Positions 8,912 through 16,003 of a stretch of DNA of 45,727 nucleotides are shown piece after piece. This DNA is from Metallibacterium scheffleri (GTDB lineage: Bacteria; Pseudomonadota; Gammaproteobacteria; Xanthomonadales; Rhodanobacteraceae), in the NCBI RefSeq assembly GCF_002077135.1, contig NZ_LDOS01000004.1, forward strand, positions 1-45,727, read 5' to 3'. The position numbers and the translations under genes are program-made. Numbering within the stretch: position 1 is the stretch's first letter; each line of letters opens with the position of its first letter. The notes under the pieces were generated by a model. The model saw nothing but the letters and a program-made list of their open reading frames with translations. It was not told the origin of the DNA and did not search any database.

Positions 8912-10167
8912 AGGAATTCCTCTGGACGGCCTTGCCTCCGCAGCCGCTGCGGCACACGGCCACATCGCAAGTGGAGTCGCTTGCACACTACGTGCTGCGG
9001 ATGAGTGAGATCTTGGGGCTGCCGCTCGCATCGCTGATCAAGCAAGCTGGCATGCAGAAGGCGGCTTGCGCGATTCCATGCTGCGGACTGCTGCCCTGCA
9101 CCGAGCAGACCCTTCGGGCCATGGAGCATCTCACCGGTCAAAATGACCTTCGATGCGGCACCCTGTGGGCGGTCTCCCGAGCGCTCAGTCTGCATGGCGC
9201 CGGCACAAAAAGTCGGCCGCGGCGCTGGTGTCCAAACTGCTATGCGGAGCAAACCCGGGAAGAGTGGAGTGAGCCGCTGGCCTGGTTGATCCGATTGATG
9301 CAGACCTGCCCCACGCACGGTTGCGCACTGGTGGATCGATGCCGAATCTGCGGCGACACGCAGCCGCATGGCGACTCGGTGGTTCAACGCCGCCAATGTC
9401 GCCAATGCGCAGCATCGCTGGGATGGTGCACCGGTTCGGCGCACCTGGTGCAAAGCGCACTCGAGCGCTGGATCGACGCCCAAGTCCTAGCAATCGTCAA
9501 CTATGCCGCAAATCCGCAAAGTCCACAGCTTCCGGCCGACGCATTCCACAAGGCATGCCTGCATTTGCAGCGCATCCCGGAACGCTGGGCCCTTGTTCCC
9601 GCCGTAGTCCGGTCTCGCTTGCGCCGAGGGACCCGACGTCTCTTGCCGCCGCCGACGCTTGAATTGTTGCTGGAAGTCGCGGCGACCCAGCATTGTGACG
9701 TGGTGCCGCTGCTGACGGCGCCTGATGCCACCTTCCAGAGCGCGCTCTGGTCCCCGCTATCGGACAGGCAGGACGCTGGCTTGCGCAGACCGGCAATGCC
9801 CCGGCTACGGCTACGGGTCGTGTTGGATCACCTCATGGGTGAAGGGCCAGCCGCCCACCTCCCCCCGGTGGTGTGCATCCTGTCGCGCCTGGGTCTGGAG
9901 CTAGACGAGGCGCGACAAGCGGAGCCCGTTCGCGTCGCGCGGTACCAGCAGCGCTACCTCCGTCAGGGTCCGAGTGCCAGGCTGCGCCGGCTCGACATCG
10001 CGGTTGCGCGGACCCTGCGGTCCGTCGCATTGACGCAGCATCTGGTGCCGGCGCCGGCGCATTTGATCCGCTGGCGACAACGCCTGACGACTCAGCTGGG
10101 GGCCGTCGATGCGAGTCGCGTCTGCGTGACCGCGGTCGAACTCAGCAGCTTGACGGTGGAAGCGTGA
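8908..10167 (+). CDS. tniQ: TniQ-family target-selection protein
   Basis: This 419-residue TniQ has the family N-terminus (LWTALPPQPL, QVESLAHYVLRMSEILGLP, EHLTGQNDLR) and a zinc-binding region with RRWCPNCY, CPTHGCALVDRCRICG and RQCRQC pairs. The C-terminal half is helical and ends TAVELSSLTVEA. TniQ recognises a target site or an adaptor and recruits TnsC. It closes the tnsAB-tnsC-tniQ operon. Copies of its 3' end recur at 11411-11490 and 22114-22485, and a full-length divergent paralogue lies at 2082-3525. The length is intermediate between short TniQ and long TnsD proteins. Confidence 0.88.
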   Translation: MKEFLWTALPPQPLRHTATSQVESLAHYVLRMSEILGLPLASLIKQAGMQKAACAIPCCGLLPCTEQTLRAMEHLTGQNDLRCGTLWAVSRALSLHGAGTKSRPRRWCPNCYAEQTREEWSEPLAWLIRLMQTCPTHGCALVDRCRICGDTQPHGDSVVQRRQCRQCAASLGWCTGSAHLVQSALERWIDAQVLAIVNYAANPQSPQLPADAFHKACLHLQRIPERWALVPAVVRSRLRRGTRRLLPPPTLELLLEVAATQHCDVVPLLTAPDATFQSALWSPLSDRQDAGLRRPAMPRLRLRVVLDHLMGEGPAAHLPPVVCILSRLGLELDEARQAEPVRVARYQQRYLRQGPSARLRRLDIAVARTLRSVALTQHLVPAPAHLIRWRQRLTTQLGAVDASRVCVTAVELSSLTVEA

Positions 10168-10473
10168 TGCTGCGATATCGTCATGCCCGCTTTGCAGAGC
10201 ATTGTGTCAGCGCCATACACACCGTCTGCGCAGAGAGGGCCCGCTTGCGCGACCGCATGGGTCCGTCAGACCGATCGACCAGTCGTCAGCGCGGGCCACC
10301 GATTCCATATTGCGCAGGTTTCGGCATTTCCTCACGAGGGGAAGCAAAGGGTCCCGACAGCGTCGGTCATGGGGTGACTGCACAGCAAGCGCCGCACCAT
10401 GGCCTGCCTGTCGCATTGAATGGTCAAATTCACGCGTGAGCGCGTGGAATCAGAAGCGAGGTCCATTGCACGT
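10168..10473. other. Intergenic region between tniQ and the first SseB gene
   Basis: About 300 bases with no recognised gene. Short open frames occur in several phases but none resembles a family. The second SseB gene has an XRE regulator immediately upstream, whereas this one has nothing comparable. A promoter for the SseB gene may lie here, but I cannot point to a clear one. Confidence 0.4.
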
Positions 10474-11214
10474 ATGGCATCTGCATCCAAACTAGAAGCA
10501 TTGCTCGAGGTCGCTCGCGCTGCCAAGACGTTCGAGGCCATGGCCCAGGCGGAGCATGCATTTTTCGTTGCGCTCCTGGACGCCACGGTCTACGCCCATC
10601 GGCCGAGCGGCCCGATGCCGCCCGGACGAATACGGTTCATTCAGATCAGGCGACCCGACAATGGCCAGTTGGTTCTTCCGTTTTTTACGGATCAAGCGCA
10701 GGCCGAAGTGCCGCTATCGCCCGAGCGAGCCTTGATCGAGGCGACTGGCCGTCAGTTGTTCGAATGGACGCGGGGCGCGACATTGATCATGAACCCGAAT
10801 CGGGAACAGGCCGTGCTTTACCCGCCGGAGATTGACGCCTTGCTGGCCGGGCGACCGATCGGCACCTTGTCGAGGGAAACCATCCCGCGCGATACGCTCA
10901 CCGATGGATGTCCCCCATCGGTCCCCGAGGACGACCTGGTCGAAGTCCTTCGAGCGTGCTTTGCCGCCGAGGGCACGGTCCGGGCGGGCTATCTGATTGA
11001 GGTCCGGCGCTCGTGTGGCGAGTCGGAGGAGGTCTCTCTCTTGTTGGTCGTGGTGTCGCATGGACGCCATGCAGAGCGGTTGGCCCACGTGATCTCGCTC
11101 GCGCTCGCAACGAGCAAACCGACGACTGCACTCCCCCTGTCGGTGGCATTTCACGATGTCGACCAAGATCTGCCTGCGATCTGCGACCGGGGCATTCAGT
11201 TCTATGGAAGCTAG
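10474..11214 (+). CDS. SseB-domain protein, copy 1
   Basis: This 246-residue protein resembles SseB N-terminal-domain proteins. It has an early helical segment (MAQAEHAFFVALLDATVYAH), a central beta-rich part (IRFIQIRRPDNGQLVLPFFT) and the conserved stretch LIMNPNREQAVLYPPEIDAL. It ends with GIQFYGS, nearly the same as the GIQFYGT end of a second copy at 32179-32913, to which it aligns along its length. The ATG at 10474 was chosen because it matches the start of that paralogue; a longer frame begins at 10420. The molecular function of this family is not firmly known. The gene lies between tniQ and a copy of the tniQ 3' end. Confidence 0.72.
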   Translation: MASASKLEALLEVARAAKTFEAMAQAEHAFFVALLDATVYAHRPSGPMPPGRIRFIQIRRPDNGQLVLPFFTDQAQAEVPLSPERALIEATGRQLFEWTRGATLIMNPNREQAVLYPPEIDALLAGRPIGTLSRETIPRDTLTDGCPPSVPEDDLVEVLRACFAAEGTVRAGYLIEVRRSCGESEEVSLLLVVVSHGRHAERLAHVISLALATSKPTTALPLSVAFHDVDQDLPAICDRGIQFYGS

Positions 11215-11410
11215 CCCTTCGGGCCGGTCGGCATGCAGCCACGCCCACCCTTCCGATCTTCTGAACAAAGGCACAGGCACGAGAACTCACCCCCAATTGC
11301 CGACACGTTTCGCCTGGATCGCATCGGCTTCGAGATCGGATGCGCACGCAACCGTTCGGCTCAATCGCGGATCCGCATGTGGGCTGACGGTGCATGGTGC
11401 AGACACGCTG

Positions 11411-11490
11411 GCAACAAAGCCTGCCGAATCAGCTGGGGGCAGTCGATGCGAGTCGCGTCTGTGTGACTGCGATCGAACTCAGCCATCTGC
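11411..11490 (+). pseudogene. Duplicated fragment of the tniQ 3' end
   Basis: About 80 bases here match the end of tniQ (10075-10155) at roughly 80-85 percent. The shared core is CAGCTGGGGGC followed by GTCGATGCGAGTCGCGTCTG. No longer frame is present. Together with the intact tniQ end, this fragment flanks the SseB gene, suggesting that the SseB segment entered by recombination or insertion next to a second tniQ copy now lost. The rest of 11215-11567 shows nothing recognisable. Confidence 0.75.
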
Positions 11491-11567
11491 CCGCACCAGG
11501 GCGTCGCCGCTGTTGCACTGGATCCTGCAGGTAGCGCCGAGCTTCGGTGCTTGCGGAAAGCCCGCGC

Positions 11568-12101
11568 CTACCCGGGCTGAAGCGCTAGCACCGCGCGCTG
11601 CAGATCCGCCAGCGCGCCCCTGATCGCGCTGGAGACCGGCGGCGAGTCCACCATGCCGCTTTCCGTCAGGTTCGAACCGAGCAGCGGGATGCTGATCGAA
11701 GCCGCCTCGACGATGACGGCCGACATGGTGCGCAGTGTTTCGCGCAATGCAGCGTCAGCGTGCCGTGCGCGCGGCGAAGCGTTGAGCACGGCCTCCGGCT
11801 TGTTGATGAAGGTTTCGCTGCCGACCAGCCAGTCCAGCGCGTTCTTGATGCTGCCGCTCACGCCGTGTGCGTATTCCGGGCTGGCGATCAGCAGCGCGTC
11901 GGCAGCTGCAACCTCGGCATACAGTGCGGCGACCGGTGGCGGCGTGTGCGGCTCGAAATCGGGATTAAAGAGCGGCAGGTCGCCAATGCGGGCAAACAGT
12001 GTGATCGCCATGTCGGGCGGAGCCAGGCGTGCGGCTGCGCGGAGCAGCGCCGAGTTAATGGATGCGGCCCGCAGGCTGCCGGAAATCGCAAGAACTTTCA
12101 T
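11568..12101 (-). CDS. NADPH-dependent FMN reductase family protein
   Basis: This 177-residue flavodoxin-fold protein has the phosphate-binding signature ISGSLRAASINSALLRA at the N-terminus and the flavin-contacting segment SPEYAHGVSGSIKNALDWLV near residues 75-95. These are typical of NAD(P)H-dependent FMN/quinone/chromate-type reductases acting in the cytosol. The length is normal. It stands alone on the minus strand, divergent from the large nuclease-like gene at 12466. It looks like an ordinary metabolic or stress gene among the cargo; the substrate cannot be deduced. Confidence 0.85.
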   Translation of the reverse strand: MKVLAISGSLRAASINSALLRAAARLAPPDMAITLFARIGDLPLFNPDFEPHTPPPVAALYAEVAAADALLIASPEYAHGVSGSIKNALDWLVGSETFINKPEAVLNASPRARHADAALRETLRTMSAVIVEAASISIPLLGSNLTESGMVDSPPVSSAIRGALADLQRAVLALQPG

Positions 12102-12465
12102 GAGCTAGCCAAACAGGACTTCGAGCAAGTGATTGTCCAGCGAGCCCCCACTACGGGCTAATCGCTCTGCCCTGCCTTGCCCCGACGTCGGGTTTCGGCC
12201 CAGAGCCGCCACTTGCGGTCTCGTTCTGGCCGCCACTTAGCCGCCGTTCCCGGGCGCTGCAGAATGCGCGGCTCCACCATAATGCTGCGCTTCCCAATGA
12301 TGGCCGCGAGGTGGACGCTTTCGCCGAATGTTGTCGTGAGCCAGGTCCGTGCGGGGAGAAAGGGCACGAACGCTGCCTGTCTTGTGTCAACCGCTCGGCA
12401 GGATATCCTTGGGAAACAGACGCGAAGAAGACGAATACAGCAATCCAGTGCGGGGAGATTGAGAC
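12102..12465. other. Intergenic region between the FMN reductase and the HSDR_N protein
   Basis: A 364-base divergent region. A minus-strand open stretch at 12158-12367 encodes HLAAIIGKRSIMVEPRILQR, which looks like a piece of a real protein that I cannot place; it may be a gene remnant. A GGGGAG sequence 9-14 bases before 12466 serves as ribosome binding site for the following gene. Confidence 0.4.
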
Positions 12466-14193
12466 ATGGCCATGACCGACATTTACGCGGAGCCGCTAAC
12501 CTTAGAAAGCCTGCAGCAGTTCAAGGCGCTAGCGGCGCTCGGTGCGGATTCGATCGCGGTACTGGCTCGCATTGAGGGTCTAGATGTCGCGGATTTCAAT
12601 GAAGCGGAAGTGCGGGCCAACATCATCGATCCGATGGTCCGCGTTCTCGGGTACGACAAGGGCACCGACTTCTCAGTCGATCTTGAGCGGTACCTGAAGG
12701 TTCTGGAGAAGGACCTAAAGCCCGATTACAAATTCAATTTGTGGCAGGCCGACTTCTGGATCCTTGAGGCCAAGAAGCCGCGCTTCGGGGAAGCCAATTT
12801 TGCATACAAGGATCTGTCCCAAGCCCTTGAGTACGCCGCACACCCGCAGATCAACGCCGCGCTCGTTGTATTGTGCGACGGGATCAAGATCGAGGTATTC
12901 GATCGCGAGGTCGATCTGACGAGGCCGATACTTCACGTCGACCGCGAACACCTGCGACGCGATTTCGGCAAGCTACGCCATCTTCTCGAGCCATGGCAGC
13001 TGTGGTTCTTTCAGAAGCGGCGAATTCTGCGCTCGCTCGACAAGGTTTTCGACCGCGAATTCAACATGCAGCGCGTGGAGGAATTCAAGGCGCTTGTTGA
13101 AGCCAGGCTCAACAGCAAGCGCCAAATCATCCTTGAGAACTTTCGGCGCAATATGAAACCTGACACGGCGGAAGTAAGTGAGATGTTGCTCAGGGCACCG
13201 ATAGAGGACCTGGTTGAGGTGCATCTCTTTCTCAATCACCCGGTCCCGGCGCTAAGAGCGATGACCACTGCCTTGATCAAGCACAGCGAATTCGGCAGCT
13301 TCAGGACGCTATTCAGGATACTCCCCGATCAGCCGCGCGATACCAATGATCTATTCTACGGGCAGGCTCTCAGGTATCTGTTCGAGCTCGCTGAGACGCG
13401 TGAAACCGTCGAATGGTTTCCAGCCTGGCTGGCGCAAGGCCAGCAGAGCAATGTCAAGGTCGAATTCATTGCGCAGCATCTCCTGCGCTTATGCGTTACG
13501 CATTTCGCGGCGGATGAGGCGCGCAAGACCATATTGTTAGCCGCGGCCGCGTTCCGGCGCGTGATCAAGGTTTTGCTGATGTCGAGCGACGTGCAATGGC
13601 GACAGGCGCAAGTCCTCCACATCCTCGATCGTTATCAGACGCCCGAACTCGCATGGAGACAAGCCGTGGCATCGCCAGCGGGGCAAATGTTGGGCATGCT
13701 GGAAAGCGGCACTCTTGGAGCTACCTATCGGTTCGTCGCCGCTTGTCGCGGCGAGCGCGGCGAATTCAAGACTGAGAGCGCGAAGCTCAAATTGAAGGCC
13801 ATTTGGCAGTTCGAAAAGGAAATCCTGAGCGCCATCGATAACTACCCGAAGCTGCGGGAGGAACGCGCTCTCGGCGAGATGCACCCGACCGAGAGTGTGA
13901 GTGTCAACTATGACTTTCTCGGGCACTTTGCGCTTTGCGTTGTCTCATCCATTCCGAAGTGGAAGGAATACATCCTGCAGACACACCAAGCTGAGCTCCG
14001 AACACTGGCTGCGCTCGGATCCTGGAGTGCACGCGAATTGCTAGGCCTTGAGAAGACCGCGCCCTATCCGCCGCTGTCCGACGAAGAGGTAGCAACCCGC
14101 TTCTTCTTTGGAGATATCGCCATGATGCGGGCGCTCAGGAGCGGATACGCCGGTCGGGCCGCCGGCGCCGGCGCGGTCGGCGAGCCGACGTAG
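12466..14193 (+). CDS. Large protein with HSDR_N-like restriction nuclease domain
   Basis: This 575-residue protein begins with a PD-(D/E)XK-like domain of the type found at the N-terminus of HsdR subunits. D87 (KPDYKFN) and E101-A-K103 (WILEAKKP) fit the catalytic D...ExK pattern, preceded by IIDPMVRVLGYD, typical of this group. Residues from about 230 on are leucine-rich and helical, suggesting a solenoid or adaptor region. No helicase or methylase domain is attached. A stand-alone protein of this kind inside a defence-rich island is a candidate restriction or abortive-infection effector. That role is inference; the domain call rests on the motifs. Ribosome binding site GGGGAG is well placed. 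Confidence 0.65.
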   Translation: MAMTDIYAEPLTLESLQQFKALAALGADSIAVLARIEGLDVADFNEAEVRANIIDPMVRVLGYDKGTDFSVDLERYLKVLEKDLKPDYKFNLWQADFWILEAKKPRFGEANFAYKDLSQALEYAAHPQINAALVVLCDGIKIEVFDREVDLTRPILHVDREHLRRDFGKLRHLLEPWQLWFFQKRRILRSLDKVFDREFNMQRVEEFKALVEARLNSKRQIILENFRRNMKPDTAEVSEMLLRAPIEDLVEVHLFLNHPVPALRAMTTALIKHSEFGSFRTLFRILPDQPRDTNDLFYGQALRYLFELAETRETVEWFPAWLAQGQQSNVKVEFIAQHLLRLCVTHFAADEARKTILLAAAAFRRVIKVLLMSSDVQWRQAQVLHILDRYQTPELAWRQAVASPAGQMLGMLESGTLGATYRFVAACRGERGEFKTESAKLKLKAIWQFEKEILSAIDNYPKLREERALGEMHPTESVSVNYDFLGHFALCVVSSIPKWKEYILQTHQAELRTLAALGSWSARELLGLEKTAPYPPLSDEEVATRFFFGDIAMMRALRSGYAGRAAGAGAVGEPT

Positions 14194-14283
14194 TCCTCCT
14201 CAGACTAGTACCGCCATCCGTGCTCCGAATTTCCGCTACTCCAATGATGTGCTGCTAAGCGGCCATCTGCCACTGACCGCTGC

Positions 14284-14325
14284 GGGTCGCAACATGCCAC
14301 TCAGGCGATCAAGACGCCAGCGCTG
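14284..14325 (+). repeat. Dispersed repeat, copy A
   Basis: First of five related segments of about 43 bases with the pattern GGGTCGCA, CATGCCACTCAGG, then a GACGCCAGCGC-like end. It lies just 3' of the minus-strand lipoprotein gene. The rest of 14194-14412 shows no gene; an inverted repeat (GGTTCCGCT...AGCGGATCGGAACC) follows nearby. Confidence 0.7.
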
Positions 14326-14412
14326 TGCTACTGGTTCCGCTGAAGCGGATCGGAACCGACCGGCCCGAAGAAGACGTTCAAGGCACGAATTGTTATTTTA
14401 TTTCGTGAGCAT

Positions 14413-14739
14413 TCAGTGGTGTTCTCTGTTATTGTTGGACTTATGGTTATTGTTACCACAACTTGGGGTCAAATTAATATCCTTGATTTCACTGGTTGAA
14501 GTGATAGAACCCGTGTAAATGTCGTAGCACGACGCATTCACCATCATTGTGTCGCCAGGAAGAAAAGAGCCTTGCATATAGTAGTGACCAAAGCCGTTGG
14601 TACTTGTGCTTGATTTGTCGACCGTTACGACGGCCGCGGCTACTGGAGTCCCAGTATATTTGTTGCGCACTACACCTTGAACAGTAGAACAACCGACCAG
14701 CATCACCACAGTAGCCGCAGCACCCAAAAATTTGTACAT
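14413..14739 (-). CDS. Small AT-rich lipoprotein
   Basis: This 108-residue protein begins MYKFLGAAATVVMLVGC, a signal peptide with lipobox LVGC; Cys17 would be lipidated. The mature part looks like a carboxypeptidase-regulatory-like or transthyretin-like beta domain (VRNKYTGTPVAAAVVTVDKS). The tail is Asn/His/Ser-rich. A GGGGG run about 9 bases upstream supports the start at 14739. The gene is noticeably more AT-rich than its surroundings, a sign of separate acquisition. Copies A and B of the dispersed repeat flank it in the same orientation. Confidence 0.72.
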   Translation of the reverse strand: MYKFLGAAATVVMLVGCSTVQGVVRNKYTGTPVAAAVVTVDKSSTSTNGFGHYYMQGSFLPGDTMMVNASCYDIYTGSITSTSEIKDINLTPSCGNNNHKSNNNREHH

Positions 14740-14838
14740 GCCAAATACCCCCATTTTGTTAGGCAAACCGGTTAAGTTAAGTTGTCGTGCGCCGTGCAGT
14801 GCAATTTAAGCGCACGCGACCCGCGCGGTCAAATTGAA

Positions 14839-14903
14839 CGAGTAAAATGAGACTCCTTCCTTTTTCGGCCTGGAGGCCATGATGGTTTTTACAACTTTCA
14901 GCA
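14839..14903 (+). mobile_element. Solo IS110/IS1111-type left-end remnant
   Basis: This segment resembles the left end of the intact IS110-family element at 33163. Both begin CGAGTAAAA, continue with GAGACT and then share GGCCATGATGGTTTTTACAA followed by TTCAGCA or GTCAGCA. No transposase follows. It appears to be the end of a related element left by recombination or deletion. Confidence 0.7.
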
Positions 14904-14905
14904 AT

Positions 14906-14948
14906 GGGTCGCAGCATGTCACTCAGGCCACCATGACACCAGTGCAGC
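14906..14948 (+). repeat. Dispersed repeat, copy B
   Basis: Second copy (GGGTCGCAGCATGTCACTCA and following). It directly abuts the IS110 left-end remnant and lies upstream of the lipoprotein gene, so copies A and B bracket that gene 622 bases apart. Confidence 0.7.
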
Positions 14949-14986
14949 CGATCCTGGAATGGTCCGGAGGCTGGCTTTACCCTGCC

Positions 14987-15400
14987 TCAGCCGAGCTTGC
15001 GAGTGCGTGGCCGCCCGCCTTTGCGTCCATTCTCGCGCGCAGCGGCAGCCTTCGCGGCGCTGCGCGCACGACCGCCCGAGGCGCCGAGTTGCGCTGCCAT
15101 CCAACCTGGGGAACCGAATACGCCTTGAAGCAGGGCGGGCAGGTAGAGGTCGGCGTCGAGCATGGGCCAGTGCAGACCGAGCCCGGCTGGGCTGACCTCG
15201 ATCTGATTCAGGTCCGCCGGCGAGGCATCCGCTAGCCCCTCCGCCATGGAAGGCGGGAACGCCAGCTCGAGGCCTGTGTTCAAGCGGACGAGGACGCGAT
15301 CGGCGCGGCGATCATAGTGGGCGGACACCGCCCGGGCCTCGCCCCGAAGGCTCGCCATGTTCCTTTCCGCCTCGACCAACTCGCGTTCAGTGATGTTCAT
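14987..15400 (-). CDS. DUF2442 protein, putative antitoxin-like partner
   Basis: This 137-residue protein has a DUF2442 core (LNTGLELAFPPSMAEGLADA, LGLHWPMLDADLYLPALLQG) and a basic C-terminal tail (ARENGRKGGRPRTRK) with an AT-hook-like GRPR that could contact DNA. DUF2442 genes are commonly found beside DUF4160 genes in a toxin-antitoxin-like pairing. Here it overlaps the end of the upstream DUF4160 gene by 14 bases and is read in the same direction. The pairing is clear from the sequence; actual toxin-antitoxin activity is inferred. Confidence 0.8.
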   Translation of the reverse strand: MNITERELVEAERNMASLRGEARAVSAHYDRRADRVLVRLNTGLELAFPPSMAEGLADASPADLNQIEVSPAGLGLHWPMLDADLYLPALLQGVFGSPGWMAAQLGASGGRARSAAKAAAARENGRKGGRPRTRKLG

Positions 15401-15635
15401 GGATGCTCCTCCACTCCTCGCACAGCGTCACCAGGACAGCGGACAGTGCGCGCTTCAAACGGCTAACGGCGGCACGGCTGAACCCGTAATTTTCGCGAAG
15501 CTCGGGCGGGCCGTCCGGGCAATGCAGGACGAACACCGCCTCGCCGTCGCGCCCGATGACATGAACATGCGCAGGACGATGATCATTGGGATAAACGACC
15601 ACGCGCAGGTTGCCGATGCGCCAAACGGTAGGCAT
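15387..15635 (-). CDS. DUF4160 protein, putative toxin-like partner
   Basis: This 82-residue protein matches DUF4160: an N-terminal beta hairpin RVVVYPNDHRPAHVHVIG, VFVLHCPDGPPELRENYG in the middle and a helical end. The H-x-P-x-H-x-H-like core (DHRPAHVHV) is the family hallmark. It is the first gene of a two-gene operon with the DUF2442 protein. Small paired genes of this type are regarded as probable toxin-antitoxin or addiction modules, which suits a mobile island. The start at 15635 gives a complete domain. Confidence 0.8.
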   Translation of the reverse strand: MPTVWRIGNLRVVVYPNDHRPAHVHVIGRDGEAVFVLHCPDGPPELRENYGFSRAAVSRLKRALSAVLVTLCEEWRSIHEHH

Positions 15636-15675
15636 GGCCCAGCTTAGCAGTAACCCAAGCGTTTGGGAAGATGGA

Positions 15676-15740
15676 TCACCCCAGCTTCTTCGCCAGATCC
15701 GTCGCCTGCGGATGGTAGTACCGCATCATGTTGACGCCGA
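15676..15740 (-). pseudogene. Possible tyrosine-recombinase C-terminal tail
   Basis: On the minus strand an open stretch ends with MMRYYHPQATDLAKKLG before a stop, similar to the extreme C-terminus of some phage-type integrases. Nothing upstream continues the domain. If correct, it is a fossil of an integrase that once moved part of this island. The rest of 15636-16003 shows no gene. The match is short, so the call is weak. Confidence 0.35.
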
Positions 15741-16003
15741 TGAAAACTGACCATCATGCCGGTTCGCGGCTGAGCCATTCCTACAAGAATCCGCAAGCCA
15801 TGGCAAACGAGTGCGGATTCTTAGAAATGCTGGCCGCGGTGCTGGTGATTGTTGACCGCTGACGATGGTATTGAGTCTGCCGCGTTGTTGCCCTCGAAGT
15901 AGTTGCCGTGTTGCGGCATGATCATGCGGATATCCGGCAGCACAGAACCTCGGCTGGGACGTGGGCGACGACATGAATGACGCGCGGGCCGAGTACGGGA
16001 TCG

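Noticed and set aside
5439-10167. CRISPR-associated transposon
   Set aside because: TnsAB fusion and two TniQ proteins are suggestive, but no Cascade, Cas12k or CRISPR array was found anywhere in the window.
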